A DNA stretch of 49,339 nt from a virus, in IMG/VR virus record IMGVR_UViG_3300021425_000055, positions 1 to 49,339 of that record, one strand, 5' to 3'. Positions 38,732 through 48,102 of the stretch are shown here, one piece after another (position 1 is the stretch's first letter; each line of letters opens with the position of its first letter). The notes beneath the pieces were generated by a model. The model searched no databases, had not been told where the DNA came from, and was given only the letters and a program-made list of their open reading frames with translations. Both the position numbers and the translations under genes were made by a program.

Positions 38732-38856
38732 GGCTACCTAAAAAGTTTTTAGCCCCTTATCATAAACGATAACCTTGAGGCCACCTTGTAATCTCAAGAC
38801 CCTAGAATTACTTCTAGCCACCTTGAAAACAAACAAGCCCCGAAAAGGAGTAAGAC
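38732..38856 (+). promoter_or_regulatory. structured 125-base intergenic segment before the scaffold gene
   Basis: No gene is present. A perfect hairpin CTAGAA-TTAC-TTCTAG lies at 38802-38817, and CTTGAG (38774-38779) can pair with CTCAAG (38793-38798). The phrase GCCACCTTG occurs twice (about 38780 and 38817). There is no U-tract, so an RNA-processing or translation-control element is more likely than an intrinsic terminator. AAAAGGAG at its end is the scaffold ribosome site. Confidence 0.5.
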
Positions 38857-39684
38857 ATGACTGAAGTACACGAACCAGAAGCTAATCCATACAATGCAAA
38901 TAAATCTTGGCACGAGGAGTCAGAAGCATCTAACGGATCAGCAGAGAGTCTATTTTTCGAATCAGAAGGTTCCGATGAGGCTACCCTAGAAGAGGCCCCT
39001 CAAAAGCAAAAAGGAACTAACTATAAGAAAAGGTATGACGACCTAAAACGACACTACGATGAAAGGATCGCAGAGTTTAAACAAAAAGAGCAAGAACTGT
39101 TAGCACAAGCGCAGGCAGCTCAACCATCTTATCAGCCGCCAAAATCAGCTGAAGAGTTGGAGCAGTTTAGAACTCAATATCCTGATTTGTATGAAACTGT
39201 AGAGTCTGTTGCACATCTACGAAGTCAAAAAGAAGTACAGGCACTTCAACAAAAGATGCAAGCCATCGAAGAGCGAGAAGCAATGATCTCTCGACGTGAA
39301 GCTGAAACTAAGTTGCGAGACCGCCATCCTGACTTTGAAGATATTCGCGGAGACGAAGGGTTTCATGAATGGGCAAAAGAACAGCCTGTAGAAATACAAG
39401 GTTGGATCTATAACAACCCAGATAATGTTAGTTTAGCAAGTCGTGCTATAGATATCTATAAAATGGAAATGGGCATGAATGTAGGAAGCCCTAGAAATCA
39501 GTCAAGTCGAAAAACGTCTAGAAAAGAAGCTGCAAGTTTAGTATCTACTAAGACTACAACAGTAGACACTAAGCAGCCAAAAATTTGGACGACTCGGGAA
39601 ATAGCTGCCCTATCTATGGACGACTATGATCGACTTGAAAAGGAAATTGATCAAGCCGCCCAAGAAGGCAGAGTAATTAAATAA
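38857..39684 (+). CDS. capsid assembly scaffolding protein
   Basis: The 275-residue product is acidic at the N-terminus (ESEGSDEATLEEAPQ), has long charged coiled coils (KKRYDDLKRHYDERIAEFKQ; LRSQKEVQALQQKMQAIEER), and a basic then mixed C-terminus that usually contacts the capsid protein. Position immediately before the capsid gene and this composition are standard for podovirus scaffolds. AAAAGGAG precedes the ATG. Confidence 0.85.
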   Translation: MTEVHEPEANPYNANKSWHEESEASNGSAESLFFESEGSDEATLEEAPQKQKGTNYKKRYDDLKRHYDERIAEFKQKEQELLAQAQAAQPSYQPPKSAEELEQFRTQYPDLYETVESVAHLRSQKEVQALQQKMQAIEEREAMISRREAETKLRDRHPDFEDIRGDEGFHEWAKEQPVEIQGWIYNNPDNVSLASRAIDIYKMEMGMNVGSPRNQSSRKTSRKEAASLVSTKTTTVDTKQPKIWTTREIAALSMDDYDRLEKEIDQAAQEGRVIK

Positions 39685-39708
39685 CTTTGTTTTTAAGGAG
39701 TCAATACA

Positions 39709-40671
39709 ATGGCTAGTAATACATCCGATCAGTATTTTGCTCAATCATCGGGGAGCAACTTCTCTGGCAACAACTTCATGCCAGAACTCTATTCCAAGAA
39801 GGTACTTAACTTCTTCCGTAAGGCGTCTGTTGCAGAAGCAATCACTAACACTGATTATGCTGGTGAGATCTCTGCGTTTGGTGATTCAGTTAAGATCATC
39901 AAAGAGCCAGTAATCACTGTCGATCAGTACGAGCGTGGTGGTTCTGTAACTGCAACAACTTTGACTGACAACGAAGTAACTCTTGTTGTTGATACGGCGA
40001 ACGCATTCAAGTTCATCGTAGACGACATCGAAACTTCAATGTCTCACGTCAACTTTAAGGAAGTTGCTTCATCTTCAGCTGCTTACGCACTGCGTGATGC
40101 ATTCGACACAGGCGTAATTGCTAAGTTGTTTGCAGGCGTTCCTGCGTCAGCTCCTAACCACATCCTTGGTTCGGATAGTGCAACTGATCTTGCAGCTGGT
40201 ACTTTCGATGGTACTGGTAACCTTGACATCGGCTATGCTTCTGGCGAGCACGATCCAATTGATGTTCTTTCACACATGGCACGTCTTCTTGACGAGCAGA
40301 ATGTTCCTGAAGAAGGTCGTTGGTTCCTTGCTAACCCAGAGTTCTATGAGCAGCTTGTACAGACTAGCTCTAAGCTTATGAGCGTTGACTTTAACGCTGG
40401 TCAGGGTTCAATCCGTAACGGTCTCGTATCTTCTGGTAAGTTGCGTGGCTTTGACATGTACAAGACTAACAATATTGCAGCTACTTCTAATGCAGCTGGT
40501 AAGTGTATTGCTGGTCATATTTCATCTACTTGTACTGCACAGACTATCATCAACACTGAAGTAGTCCGTGACACTGCAAGCTTTGGTGACATTGTACGTG
40601 GTCTTCACGTCTACGGAGCTAAAGTACTTCGTCCTGAAGCACTTGTCTCTGCCTTCTACGGCATCGACTAA
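39709..40671 (+). CDS. major capsid protein
   Basis: The 320-residue shell protein begins MASNTSDQYFAQSSGSNFS, with FMPELYSKKVLNFFRKASV, a Gly-rich E-loop-like region (YERGGSVTATTLTDNEVTL) and a C-terminal domain (VRDTASFGDIVRGLHVYG...VLRPEAL). Length, position after the scaffold, a strong ribosome site (AAGGAG) and a hairpin with a T-run right after the stop fit a highly expressed HK97-fold capsid protein; the fold itself is inferred. Confidence 0.9.
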   Translation: MASNTSDQYFAQSSGSNFSGNNFMPELYSKKVLNFFRKASVAEAITNTDYAGEISAFGDSVKIIKEPVITVDQYERGGSVTATTLTDNEVTLVVDTANAFKFIVDDIETSMSHVNFKEVASSSAAYALRDAFDTGVIAKLFAGVPASAPNHILGSDSATDLAAGTFDGTGNLDIGYASGEHDPIDVLSHMARLLDEQNVPEEGRWFLANPEFYEQLVQTSSKLMSVDFNAGQGSIRNGLVSSGKLRGFDMYKTNNIAATSNAAGKCIAGHISSTCTAQTIINTEVVRDTASFGDIVRGLHVYGAKVLRPEALVSAFYGID

Positions 40672-40679
40672 AGCGGAGT

Positions 40680-40703
40680 GGGGGATGAAATACTCCCCCT
40701 TTT
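40680..40703 (+). terminator. intrinsic terminator-like hairpin after the capsid gene
   Basis: GGGGGA (40680-40685) pairs with TCCCCC (40694-40699) around an 8-base loop and is followed by TTTT. It lies 9 bases after the capsid stop. Partial termination would raise capsid mRNA over downstream tail genes. The 5' arm also abuts the start codon of the next small gene. Confidence 0.65.
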
Positions 40704-40867
40704 CTATTATGCCACAGATTGGAAGCGAACAAAATCCTATTCGTATGAGCGCTAAACGGACAGTTAAAGTTAGCGGTCAATATTTAAAAAGCGAAAATAA
40801 AAAGAAATACGATGAAAATTATGATCGTATTTTTGGGAGAAAGAAAGATGGGAATGAAAAAAGATAA
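40685..40867 (+). CDS. small basic hypothetical protein (60 aa)
   Basis: I chose ATG 40685 because GGAG lies 6 bases upstream; an internal ATG at 40709 has no ribosome site and sits just after the hairpin. The product is basic (MSAKRTVKVSGQYLKSENKK...IFGRKKDGNEKR). If the start is right, ribosome binding and start codon are folded into the hairpin at 40680-40703. No family recognised. Confidence 0.6.
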   Translation: MKYSPFSIMPQIGSEQNPIRMSAKRTVKVSGQYLKSENKKKYDENYDRIFGRKKDGNEKR

Positions 40868-41036
40868 GCGCATGAAATATGGTATGGGCGGCACAGCACG
40901 AGAATCTTATATGGGTGGTGGAATGTATCGTAACCCAATGGCTCATGGCGGCAAAGCAGGTTATAGCAGTATTCGAGACATGGAAAAGGCTTGCATGACT
41001 AAAGCAGACTACAACATGTCAATGCGTCAAAAATGA
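40848..41036 (+). CDS. small Met/Gly-rich basic protein (62 aa)
   Basis: ATG 40848 has GGGAGAAAG upstream. The product is unusually rich in methionine and glycine (KRMKYGMGGTARESYMGGGM, then YRNPMAHGGKAGYSS) and ends with a helical segment. It is typical of small uncharacterised genes between capsid and adaptor in marine phages. It overlaps its neighbours by 20 and 4 bases. Function unknown. Confidence 0.7.
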   Translation: MGMKKDKRMKYGMGGTARESYMGGGMYRNPMAHGGKAGYSSIRDMEKACMTKADYNMSMRQK

Positions 41037-41179
41037 AAGTCAAAGCCCCTGAAGGCTATCACTGGATGAAGAAGGGCAAAGAATATAAGCTCATGAAAGA
41101 TCCTAGAGATGGCTACAAACCCCACAAAGGTGCTTCGAAAGAAGCTAACTTTGAAATTCAAAAGGTTCATAAGAAATAA
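41033..41179 (+). CDS. small basic hypothetical protein (48 aa)
   Basis: A complete frame starts at the ATGA overlap (41033) and ends in TAA at 41177-41179, overlapping the adaptor start. It encodes a Lys-rich protein (MKVKAPEGYHWMKKGKEYKL, then KDPRDGYKPHKGA). The EGYHWMKKG pattern recurs, as far as I recall, in small phage proteins of this position. No function known. Confidence 0.7.
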   Translation: MKVKAPEGYHWMKKGKEYKLMKDPRDGYKPHKGASKEANFEIQKVHKK

Positions 41180-41949
41180 TGGCTGCTACTTATCTTGAAA
41201 TTACAAACGAGTTGTTGCGAGAGTTGAATGAAGTAGCTCTCACATCTTCGACGTTTGCTGGGGCTATTGGTGTTCAGCAACATATTAAGGATTGTGTAAA
41301 CAGAGCATACCTTGATATTGTTAATGAAGAACCTCAATGGCCTTTTCTTGCTGTAGATACAAGCGGTTCTACAGATCCTTTTTATGGTAATACTTATGTA
41401 GAAACTGTAGCAGGCACTCGTTGGTATTTGTTGAAGCCTACATCGTCTAGTTTGACAACAGACTATGGCTACATTGATTGGGATAATTTTTACTTGACAA
41501 CAATTGGTGTGACAGACGAAACAGCGCCTTATGTAAGTAAAAACCTTAAGTTTACAACTACAGAAGAATGGAAAGACTTTGTACGCACAGCAGAAAACCA
41601 AGATGATGCAGATACGCAAAATCATGGTGAGCCTAGCAAAGTTATCATTAGCCCAGACAATCGTAAGTTCGGGCTAAGTCCTATTCCAGATAAAGTTTAT
41701 CGCGTTTATTTCTTTGCATACAATCTGCCGACAGAACTAAGCGCACATGGAGATGAAATCGTATTCCCAAATATTTACAAGCCTGTATTGCTTGCTAGAG
41801 CTAGATACTATATTCATCAGTTTAAAGAAAGCTCGCAAGCTGCAGCATTTGCACTAGAAGATTATAAGCGTGGCTTAAAGCTCATGAAAGGAAATCTCAT
41901 GAGTCCAACGCCTAACTATATGAAAACAGATCGCGTGAGGTTTGTATAA
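41179..41949 (+). CDS. head-tail adaptor (tail tubular protein A-like)
   Basis: The 256-residue product opens with a helical N-terminus (ITNELLRELNEVALTSSTFA), followed by QQHIKDCVNRAYLDIVNEEPQWPF, a beta-rich middle and a helical C-terminus (YYIHQFKESSQAAAFALEDY). This order is seen in T7 gp11-like adaptors that attach the nozzle to the portal. Position between capsid and the nozzle gene supports the call. Confidence 0.85.
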   Translation: MAATYLEITNELLRELNEVALTSSTFAGAIGVQQHIKDCVNRAYLDIVNEEPQWPFLAVDTSGSTDPFYGNTYVETVAGTRWYLLKPTSSSLTTDYGYIDWDNFYLTTIGVTDETAPYVSKNLKFTTTEEWKDFVRTAENQDDADTQNHGEPSKVIISPDNRKFGLSPIPDKVYRVYFFAYNLPTELSAHGDEIVFPNIYKPVLLARARYYIHQFKESSQAAAFALEDYKRGLKLMKGNLMSPTPNYMKTDRVRFV

Positions 41950-43548
41950 ATGTCTCAGCCCTTTGGCGTTTCATGTAGAGGTGGCTTAAACACCAACCTC
42001 AACCAGCTTGAAATGCTTCGACAGCCCGGACTTGCTACACGCCTTAGAAACTTTGAGGTAGATCCTGATGGCGGCTATCGACGTATTAATGGCTTTACGC
42101 AATATGGTGATACACGTCCCAATAGTGATAATGACATTCTTGGGATTTTTGTGTATGGCGATGGTGTGGTTGTTTGCTCAGGTACTGATATACATTTTAG
42201 TATTGATGGCTCAACGTGGATACAAATTAATAAAGACAGTGTGGCTAATGGTGGTGATGACTATACCACTTTTACAGGTCGCAGTGCCTTAACACGTACA
42301 GGTCAAGGTCAATGCTCGTTTGCACTTTTTGAAGGTGCAACATTTGATTATGGCGAGTTGATCATTGCAGACGGTGCTAACAAGCTTTATTCGTTCCGCA
42401 TGGAAGGCTCTGGCGCACTAACAACTCGTACATTCTTTGCGCTTGAAATTACAGTAGATGGTACTAATGGCGTTAAGTACATAGCCAACCACGACCATCA
42501 CCTTATTGCAGCAGGCGTAGAAAATAATTTAAATACAGTTTACTACAGTGTTTACAATGACCCTGATAACTTTACAGGTACTGGTGCTGGCTCAGTAGTT
42601 ATATCAGATCAGATTCAAGGCATTCGTGGATTTCGTACTGATTTGATTGTGTTTGCTAAGAACAGTATTCATAAACTTATAAACATTAATGATGCTGCAA
42701 ATATACGCATTGACCCTATTACAGAAAACGTAGGATGTTTATCAGGGTATAGCATTCAAGAAATTGGCGGTGACCTTTTGTTCTTGAGTCCTGACGGTAT
42801 TCGTACTATTGCTGGTACAGCCCGTATTGGTGACGTTGAGTTGAGTTCAGTATCTCGACAGATTCAAAGTGTTATCGGAGACATAGCAGACTCAATCAAC
42901 ACGTTTACTATTGATAGCTGTGTATTGCGTTCTAAGTCTCAGTATCGTTTATTTTATACGGATAAAGCTTTAGGTTCAAATGTTTCTAAAGGAATTATTG
43001 GTACGTTTACTGCTAATGGCTTTGAATGGGCTGAAACGCTTGGCATTCAAGCTATGGGACTCACAACAGGATTTGATAACAACGGGGTTGAAAAAGCTTT
43101 TCATGGTGATAAAGATGGATATATTTACAATCATGATGCAGGCAATGCTTTTAATCCCGCTGGCGTTGCTTCAAACATAGAAGCTATTTATCAAACACCA
43201 AACTTTGACTTTGGTGATATTGGTACACGTAAAACAGTTAAATACGCACGGTTGTCTCTTAGCCCAGAAGGTGAGATTCAGCCAACACTTCGTATGCGTT
43301 TTGACTACGAAGACACAGATATTCCACAGCCTCCAGATTATGTTCTGGACTCTGTGCCGCTTCCTGCGATCTTTGGTAGTGCTATTTTTGGTACAGCAAC
43401 CTTTGGCGCTAGTAACGACCCAATGGTTCGACAGCCCGTAGAAGGCAGCGGAAACACAGTAAGTTTTAGAATTACAAGTACAGATACTAAAGCGCCATAT
43501 GCAGTCAATGGCCTTTACATAGATTATATGCCATCAGGTAGGAGATAA
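41950..43548 (+). CDS. tail nozzle (tail tubular protein B-like)
   Basis: The 532-residue, beta-rich product begins GVSCRGGLNTNLNQLEMLRQ, followed by ATRLRNFEVDPDGGYRRINGF, the opening motif common to short-tail nozzle or stabilisation proteins. Repeated beta-propeller-like segments (GVVVCSGTDIHFSIDG, LIIADGANKLYSF) follow. It starts right after the adaptor stop. A different nozzle-like gene starts at 49061 in the alternative branch. Confidence 0.85.
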   Translation: MSQPFGVSCRGGLNTNLNQLEMLRQPGLATRLRNFEVDPDGGYRRINGFTQYGDTRPNSDNDILGIFVYGDGVVVCSGTDIHFSIDGSTWIQINKDSVANGGDDYTTFTGRSALTRTGQGQCSFALFEGATFDYGELIIADGANKLYSFRMEGSGALTTRTFFALEITVDGTNGVKYIANHDHHLIAAGVENNLNTVYYSVYNDPDNFTGTGAGSVVISDQIQGIRGFRTDLIVFAKNSIHKLININDAANIRIDPITENVGCLSGYSIQEIGGDLLFLSPDGIRTIAGTARIGDVELSSVSRQIQSVIGDIADSINTFTIDSCVLRSKSQYRLFYTDKALGSNVSKGIIGTFTANGFEWAETLGIQAMGLTTGFDNNGVEKAFHGDKDGYIYNHDAGNAFNPAGVASNIEAIYQTPNFDFGDIGTRKTVKYARLSLSPEGEIQPTLRMRFDYEDTDIPQPPDYVLDSVPLPAIFGSAIFGTATFGASNDPMVRQPVEGSGNTVSFRITSTDTKAPYAVNGLYIDYMPSGRR

Positions 43549-43550
43549 AC

Positions 43551-46500
43551 ATGGCCCAGAATTACACTCGACAAAGTACGTTAAGTGATGGCGATACTAT
43601 TACGGCCTCATTGTTTAATGATGAGTATAACCAGTTAGTTAATGCCTTTACGTATTCAAGCACTTCAGCATCTTCTACTGGTCACCGTCACGACGGCTCT
43701 TCTGGTCAAGGTGGTAACATCTTTAAGATTGGCGATTTAGATTTTCTTAACAAGATTGAAGTAGACAGCACCAATAATCGTTGGGGTTTTTATGTAGAGG
43801 TTTCTAGTGCAGCAGTCGAGCAGATTCGTATTCAAGATGGCGCTATTGTTCCTGTTACTACTAATGATATTGATCTGGGTACTGCCTCACTCCAGTTTAA
43901 AGACCTTTATATTGATGGGACTGCTAATGTTGATAGTCTTACACTAACTTCTGGCGCAACAGTCACAACCATTCTTGATGAAGATGATTTGTCTTCAGAT
44001 AGTGCTACAGCACTCGTAACTCAACAGTCCGTAAAAGCGTACGTTGACTCACAAGTCACTGCACAAGACCTAGACTTCCAAGCAGACTCTGGTGGTGCGC
44101 TAAGTATCGACCTAGACAGCGAGACACTGACCTTTACGGGTGGCACTGGTATTGATACGTCTGGTTCAGATAATGCTGTTACCTTTGCTATTGACTCTAC
44201 CGTTGCCACACTGACTGGCACTCAGACGCTAACTAATAAGACTCTGACTTCTCCTGACGTAAACACTCCTGACATTGACGGTGGTACTATTGACGGTACT
44301 GTCATTGGTGGTACTACTCCTGCCGCTGTTTCTGCTACTACTGTTTCTGCTACAGGTAACATTACTGTAGGCGGTACTGTAGATGGCCGTGATGTTGCTA
44401 CTGACGGTACAAAGCTAGACGGTATTGAGTCTGGTGCTACTGCTGACCAAACAGCCGCAGAGATTCGCACACTGGTTGAGTCTGCTACTGACTCTAACGT
44501 TTTTACTGATGCAGACCATACGAAACTTGATGGCATTGAAGCAAACGCTACAGGCGACCAAACTAATGCTGAAATTAGAGCCGCAGTAGAAGCCGCTACA
44601 GACTCCAATGTATTCACTGATGCAGATCACAGTAAGCTAGACGGTATCGAAGCCTTAGCAGACGTAACGGACACGACTAATGTCACTGCCGCTGGTGCTG
44701 TCATGGACAGTGAGTTGACCAATGAGACTGCTGTTAAGTCTTTGGATCAAGGCGTTGCTACTACTGATAGTCCTACCTTTGCAGGCGTTACTGTCAATGG
44801 AACCGTAGAGTTTGACGGTCTGTCTGGCACAGGTGCTGTTAGCGTTACAGACATCCTTGACCAAGATGATATGTCTAGCAACAGTGCTACAGCATTGGCT
44901 ACTCAACAGTCGATCAAGGCGTATGTCGATTCTCAGGTTGCTACAGCAGACACACTGGCTGAAGTCCTTGCTAACGGTAACACCACTGGCGGTACAGACG
45001 TTGCCTTCGGTGACAACGACAAGGCTATCTTCGGTGCGGGTAGCGACTTAGAAATCTACCACGATGGGTCAGCAAGCTATATCGTAGATAACGGTACAGG
45101 CAATTTACGCTTGCAGGGTGTTGTGCAAGTTGCAGACGATCCATCATCCAACGATGGACGCATTTTATTTGGTGATGACGGTAACGCCAAAGGCATTATT
45201 CATTACGACTATAGTTTAGGCGATTTTCTATTTGAAAACACTTGGGCTAATTCTGCTGGAGAATTTAAGTTTACAGCCAATAGTGTAAATGCCCTTACCG
45301 TTTCTGACGCAGGCATCGACGTAACGGGTACTGTGACTGCTGATAGTTACGACATTGGTACTTTAGGTACTTTAGGTAGTGTAGCTACAGACAGGTTGTT
45401 TATTGCTACTGCGGATGGTCTTGGACTACAGTTTGATTTTGATAACAGCAGAATTGTACCTGTTGGCGCTGACGGTTCTACTTACAATAACAATGTAAGT
45501 CTAGGTTCTTCGGGCTTAGAATTCAAAAATCTTTTGCTATCTGGTAATGCTACTGTCGGCGGTACTGTGACGGCTGATGGTTTGACTGTTGATGCAAGCA
45601 CATCAGAAATGATCACGCTTAATCACAGCACTCCGTCGAATTTGACAGCAATTGGGCAAGACTCTTCTGGTGATTTCCGTATACGTAGTGACAGCGTCAA
45701 CAGACTAAAGTCGTATGCTAACGGTGACTTTGAACTTTACGAAGACACTGGCACGACTGCGAAGTTCGAGTGGGACAGTAGTGAAGAATCCTTAACTATT
45801 GGCGGCGGTAGTACAACTCAACAAACGTTACGAGTTACAGGCGCACACGCATCAGCACTTTCTACAGGCTTTGATAATCAGGTCGTTAAAGTAGTAAACA
45901 CGTCTGCCTCTAAGCTGGCAGGTATAGATTTTGTTGCCGCTAATACCAACGGCGATGCTGGCACTATTGCAAGACTAGGCGGATTTAACACTTCAAGCTC
46001 TAGTTATCTTGGTGAGATAACACTGTCTACTAGAGACGGCACTGGCATGGTTGAGCGTGTCCGTGTTGATGCAAGCGGGAATGTCGGTATTGGTACAGAT
46101 TCTGTTATTTCTGGAGCCAGATTAGATGTAAGAGGGGCTAATGCTAATAACCTATCTAGCTTAGACGCGCAAGTTTTAACTGTCCAAGACACAACTTCTT
46201 ATGCGGCTAATGTTGGTGGTGGCATTGCTTTTGGCTACAAGTTTAACTCGTCAGGAGCGTCTATCCAGCGCGGCGCTGTCATTAAAGCCGTAAAAGAAAA
46301 TGGTACTGACGGTGACTATAGCACCTCAATGGCGTTTGCTACTGTTGCCAACGGTGGTCAAACAACCGAAAAGATGCGCATCGACTCTAGCGGGAATGTT
46401 GGTATCGGCACTAGCAGTCCTGCATATACGTTGCACACAAAGTCAAGTTCAGGTGGTGTAGCTTTAATAGAAAGTACAGCCTCAAACAGCGACTTATATC

Positions 46501-48059
46501 TTAAAGATAGTGGAACAACGTATAACTATTCCAACGGCATAGGGTCTGTTGGAGATGCTTTGCGTTTTAGGTCTGGTGATGGCACAGAAGCCATGCGTAT
46601 CGACTCAAGCGGCAACTTGTTGGTTGGGAAGTCAGTAACAACCTTTAACACAACAGGAATGCAAATTGACGGCTCTAACGGCAATTTCTCAATCACTGCC
46701 TCTGGAGCAACTACAGCATTTTTTAATCGCACATCTACTGATGGTGCTATCGCTGAATTCTACAAAGACGGCACAGCAGTCGGTAGTATTGGTACTGCTA
46801 ATGGCAATGCTTTTATTTTGAGTAACGATGTTGGCTTAACGTTTGCTGGTGGTAACGACGCAATTTTTCCAACAACATCAGCTGGAGCTTACAGAGATGC
46901 CGCTATTGATTTAGGCGGTTCGGGTCAACGCTTCAAAGACCTTTACCTGTCAGGCAATGCGTATGCAAACACTTACCGCCATGATGGTGATTCAGATACA
47001 TACTTGAATTTCCCAGCGGCAAATCAATTATCTTTAGTTGGTGGTGGTGCAACAATAGTAAAAGCGTATCAAATAGCAGGTGCTTATGGTGTTTTAGAAG
47101 CTCATGGAAGCGGCTCTGCTACTTACCCAAACTACACTTTTAATGGCGATAGTAATACAGGAATGTATCGGGCAACTACTGATACATTAGCTTTCACTAC
47201 AGGCGGCTCAGAACGCATGCGCCTAGATGCTTCTGGCAACTTGTTGGTTGGGAAGACTTCTACCAATATAGCTGTTGCTGGGTGTCGCTTGGGTAGTTTT
47301 GGAGCAATTTTAACTCGAGGTGATGGCGCTGAACCTTTGCGTGTAAACCGAACTGGCTCTGATGGTGACGTTATAAAAATAGACAAAGACGGCACAACAG
47401 TCGGTAGTATCCAATCTAGAGCAGGCGTTGTTTCTACCATAATTCTAGACCCTCGTTCTGGGCAAGGCGCAGGTTTAACAGGGGCTGGAGCAGGCGGAGA
47501 TACACTACGTCACATAACCCCTACTAATGAGTCTGGCACTGAAGTTGACGGTAAAGTTTCTCTAGGTAATTCAAGCAATGGCTTCAAAGACCTTTACCTG
47601 TCAGGCGGTGCGTACCTAGGCGGCACAGGTTCAGCCAATCTGCTAGACGACTTCGAAGAAGGTGATCACACAACCAGTATCACTTGCTCAACCTCTGGAA
47701 CAGTTACAGTAAATACTACGTTTGATAGTGTTTCTTATGTAAAAGTTGGGCGGCTAGTAACAGTAACTGGCCTTGTAATTGTTGGTACAGTTTCCTCTCC
47801 AGTAGGTGCTTTTTCCATATCAATGCCTTTTGTTGCCGCAAGTTCTGGCGTTGCAAAAAGAGGCTCAGATTCAGCCGCCGCAATAACAGTGCATAATGGT
47901 GTGTCAGCAAATTCAGCAGACTATGTATCAACCATAGGCGTAGGTTCAAGTTCACTTACTGTTTACTTAGGTGACGATCCTGATATTCAAACCGATAGCG
48001 CACAGCAATTGCAAACAGGCACACAAATTTCCTTCCATATATGCTATCCCACAAACTAA
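43551..48059 (+). CDS. long tail fibre / receptor-binding protein
   Basis: The 1502-residue product has an N-terminal virion-attachment region (residues 1-120, TGHRHDGSSGQGG) and a shaft of repeats. These include two DILD(E/Q)DD...QQS(V/I)KAYVDSQV blocks, TLTNKTLTSPDVNTPDIDGG, 37-residue KLDGIE...FTDADH repeats, and DxSGN(V/L)xxG motifs such as RIDSSGNVGIGT and RLDASGNLLVGK. A C-terminal beta domain (NLLDDFEEGDHTTSITC... to the end) is the likely receptor contact. No peptidase S74 chaperone signature is seen. Confidence 0.9.
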   Translation: MAQNYTRQSTLSDGDTITASLFNDEYNQLVNAFTYSSTSASSTGHRHDGSSGQGGNIFKIGDLDFLNKIEVDSTNNRWGFYVEVSSAAVEQIRIQDGAIVPVTTNDIDLGTASLQFKDLYIDGTANVDSLTLTSGATVTTILDEDDLSSDSATALVTQQSVKAYVDSQVTAQDLDFQADSGGALSIDLDSETLTFTGGTGIDTSGSDNAVTFAIDSTVATLTGTQTLTNKTLTSPDVNTPDIDGGTIDGTVIGGTTPAAVSATTVSATGNITVGGTVDGRDVATDGTKLDGIESGATADQTAAEIRTLVESATDSNVFTDADHTKLDGIEANATGDQTNAEIRAAVEAATDSNVFTDADHSKLDGIEALADVTDTTNVTAAGAVMDSELTNETAVKSLDQGVATTDSPTFAGVTVNGTVEFDGLSGTGAVSVTDILDQDDMSSNSATALATQQSIKAYVDSQVATADTLAEVLANGNTTGGTDVAFGDNDKAIFGAGSDLEIYHDGSASYIVDNGTGNLRLQGVVQVADDPSSNDGRILFGDDGNAKGIIHYDYSLGDFLFENTWANSAGEFKFTANSVNALTVSDAGIDVTGTVTADSYDIGTLGTLGSVATDRLFIATADGLGLQFDFDNSRIVPVGADGSTYNNNVSLGSSGLEFKNLLLSGNATVGGTVTADGLTVDASTSEMITLNHSTPSNLTAIGQDSSGDFRIRSDSVNRLKSYANGDFELYEDTGTTAKFEWDSSEESLTIGGGSTTQQTLRVTGAHASALSTGFDNQVVKVVNTSASKLAGIDFVAANTNGDAGTIARLGGFNTSSSSYLGEITLSTRDGTGMVERVRVDASGNVGIGTDSVISGARLDVRGANANNLSSLDAQVLTVQDTTSYAANVGGGIAFGYKFNSSGASIQRGAVIKAVKENGTDGDYSTSMAFATVANGGQTTEKMRIDSSGNVGIGTSSPAYTLHTKSSSGGVALIESTASNSDLYLKDSGTTYNYSNGIGSVGDALRFRSGDGTEAMRIDSSGNLLVGKSVTTFNTTGMQIDGSNGNFSITASGATTAFFNRTSTDGAIAEFYKDGTAVGSIGTANGNAFILSNDVGLTFAGGNDAIFPTTSAGAYRDAAIDLGGSGQRFKDLYLSGNAYANTYRHDGDSDTYLNFPAANQLSLVGGGATIVKAYQIAGAYGVLEAHGSGSATYPNYTFNGDSNTGMYRATTDTLAFTTGGSERMRLDASGNLLVGKTSTNIAVAGCRLGSFGAILTRGDGAEPLRVNRTGSDGDVIKIDKDGTTVGSIQSRAGVVSTIILDPRSGQGAGLTGAGAGGDTLRHITPTNESGTEVDGKVSLGNSSNGFKDLYLSGGAYLGGTGSANLLDDFEEGDHTTSITCSTSGTVTVNTTFDSVSYVKVGRLVTVTGLVIVGTVSSPVGAFSISMPFVAASSGVAKRGSDSAAAITVHNGVSANSADYVSTIGVGSSSLTVYLGDDPDIQTDSAQQLQTGTQISFHICYPTN
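44411..44655 (+). repeat. 111-base (37-residue) tandem repeats in the tail fibre
   Basis: KLDGIE begins at 44411, 44522 and 44633, a constant spacing of 111 bases. Between them are two near-identical blocks of the form AEIR..VE.ATDSNVFTDADH. This is a triple-stranded shaft-type repeat of the fibre. Confidence 0.8.
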
Positions 48060-48062
48060 TTA

Positions 48063-48082
48063 TCTCAAGTGGATTCTTGAGA
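48063..48082 (+). promoter_or_regulatory. hairpin between tail fibre and 75-residue gene
   Basis: TCTCAAG and CTTGAGA form a perfect 7-base stem with a 6-base loop. No T-run follows. The same CTCAAG/CTTGAG core occurs in the hairpin region before the scaffold gene (38774-38798). It may be an mRNA processing or stability element. Confidence 0.45.
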
Positions 48083-48102
48083 CGGACTAAAGGAGAAAGA
48101 CA

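Noticed and set aside
44222-44906. Minus-strand frames opposite the tail fibre
   Set aside because: Antisense of Thr/Val/Asp/Gly-rich repeat codons; no coupling, no ribosome site, wrong strand for the operon.
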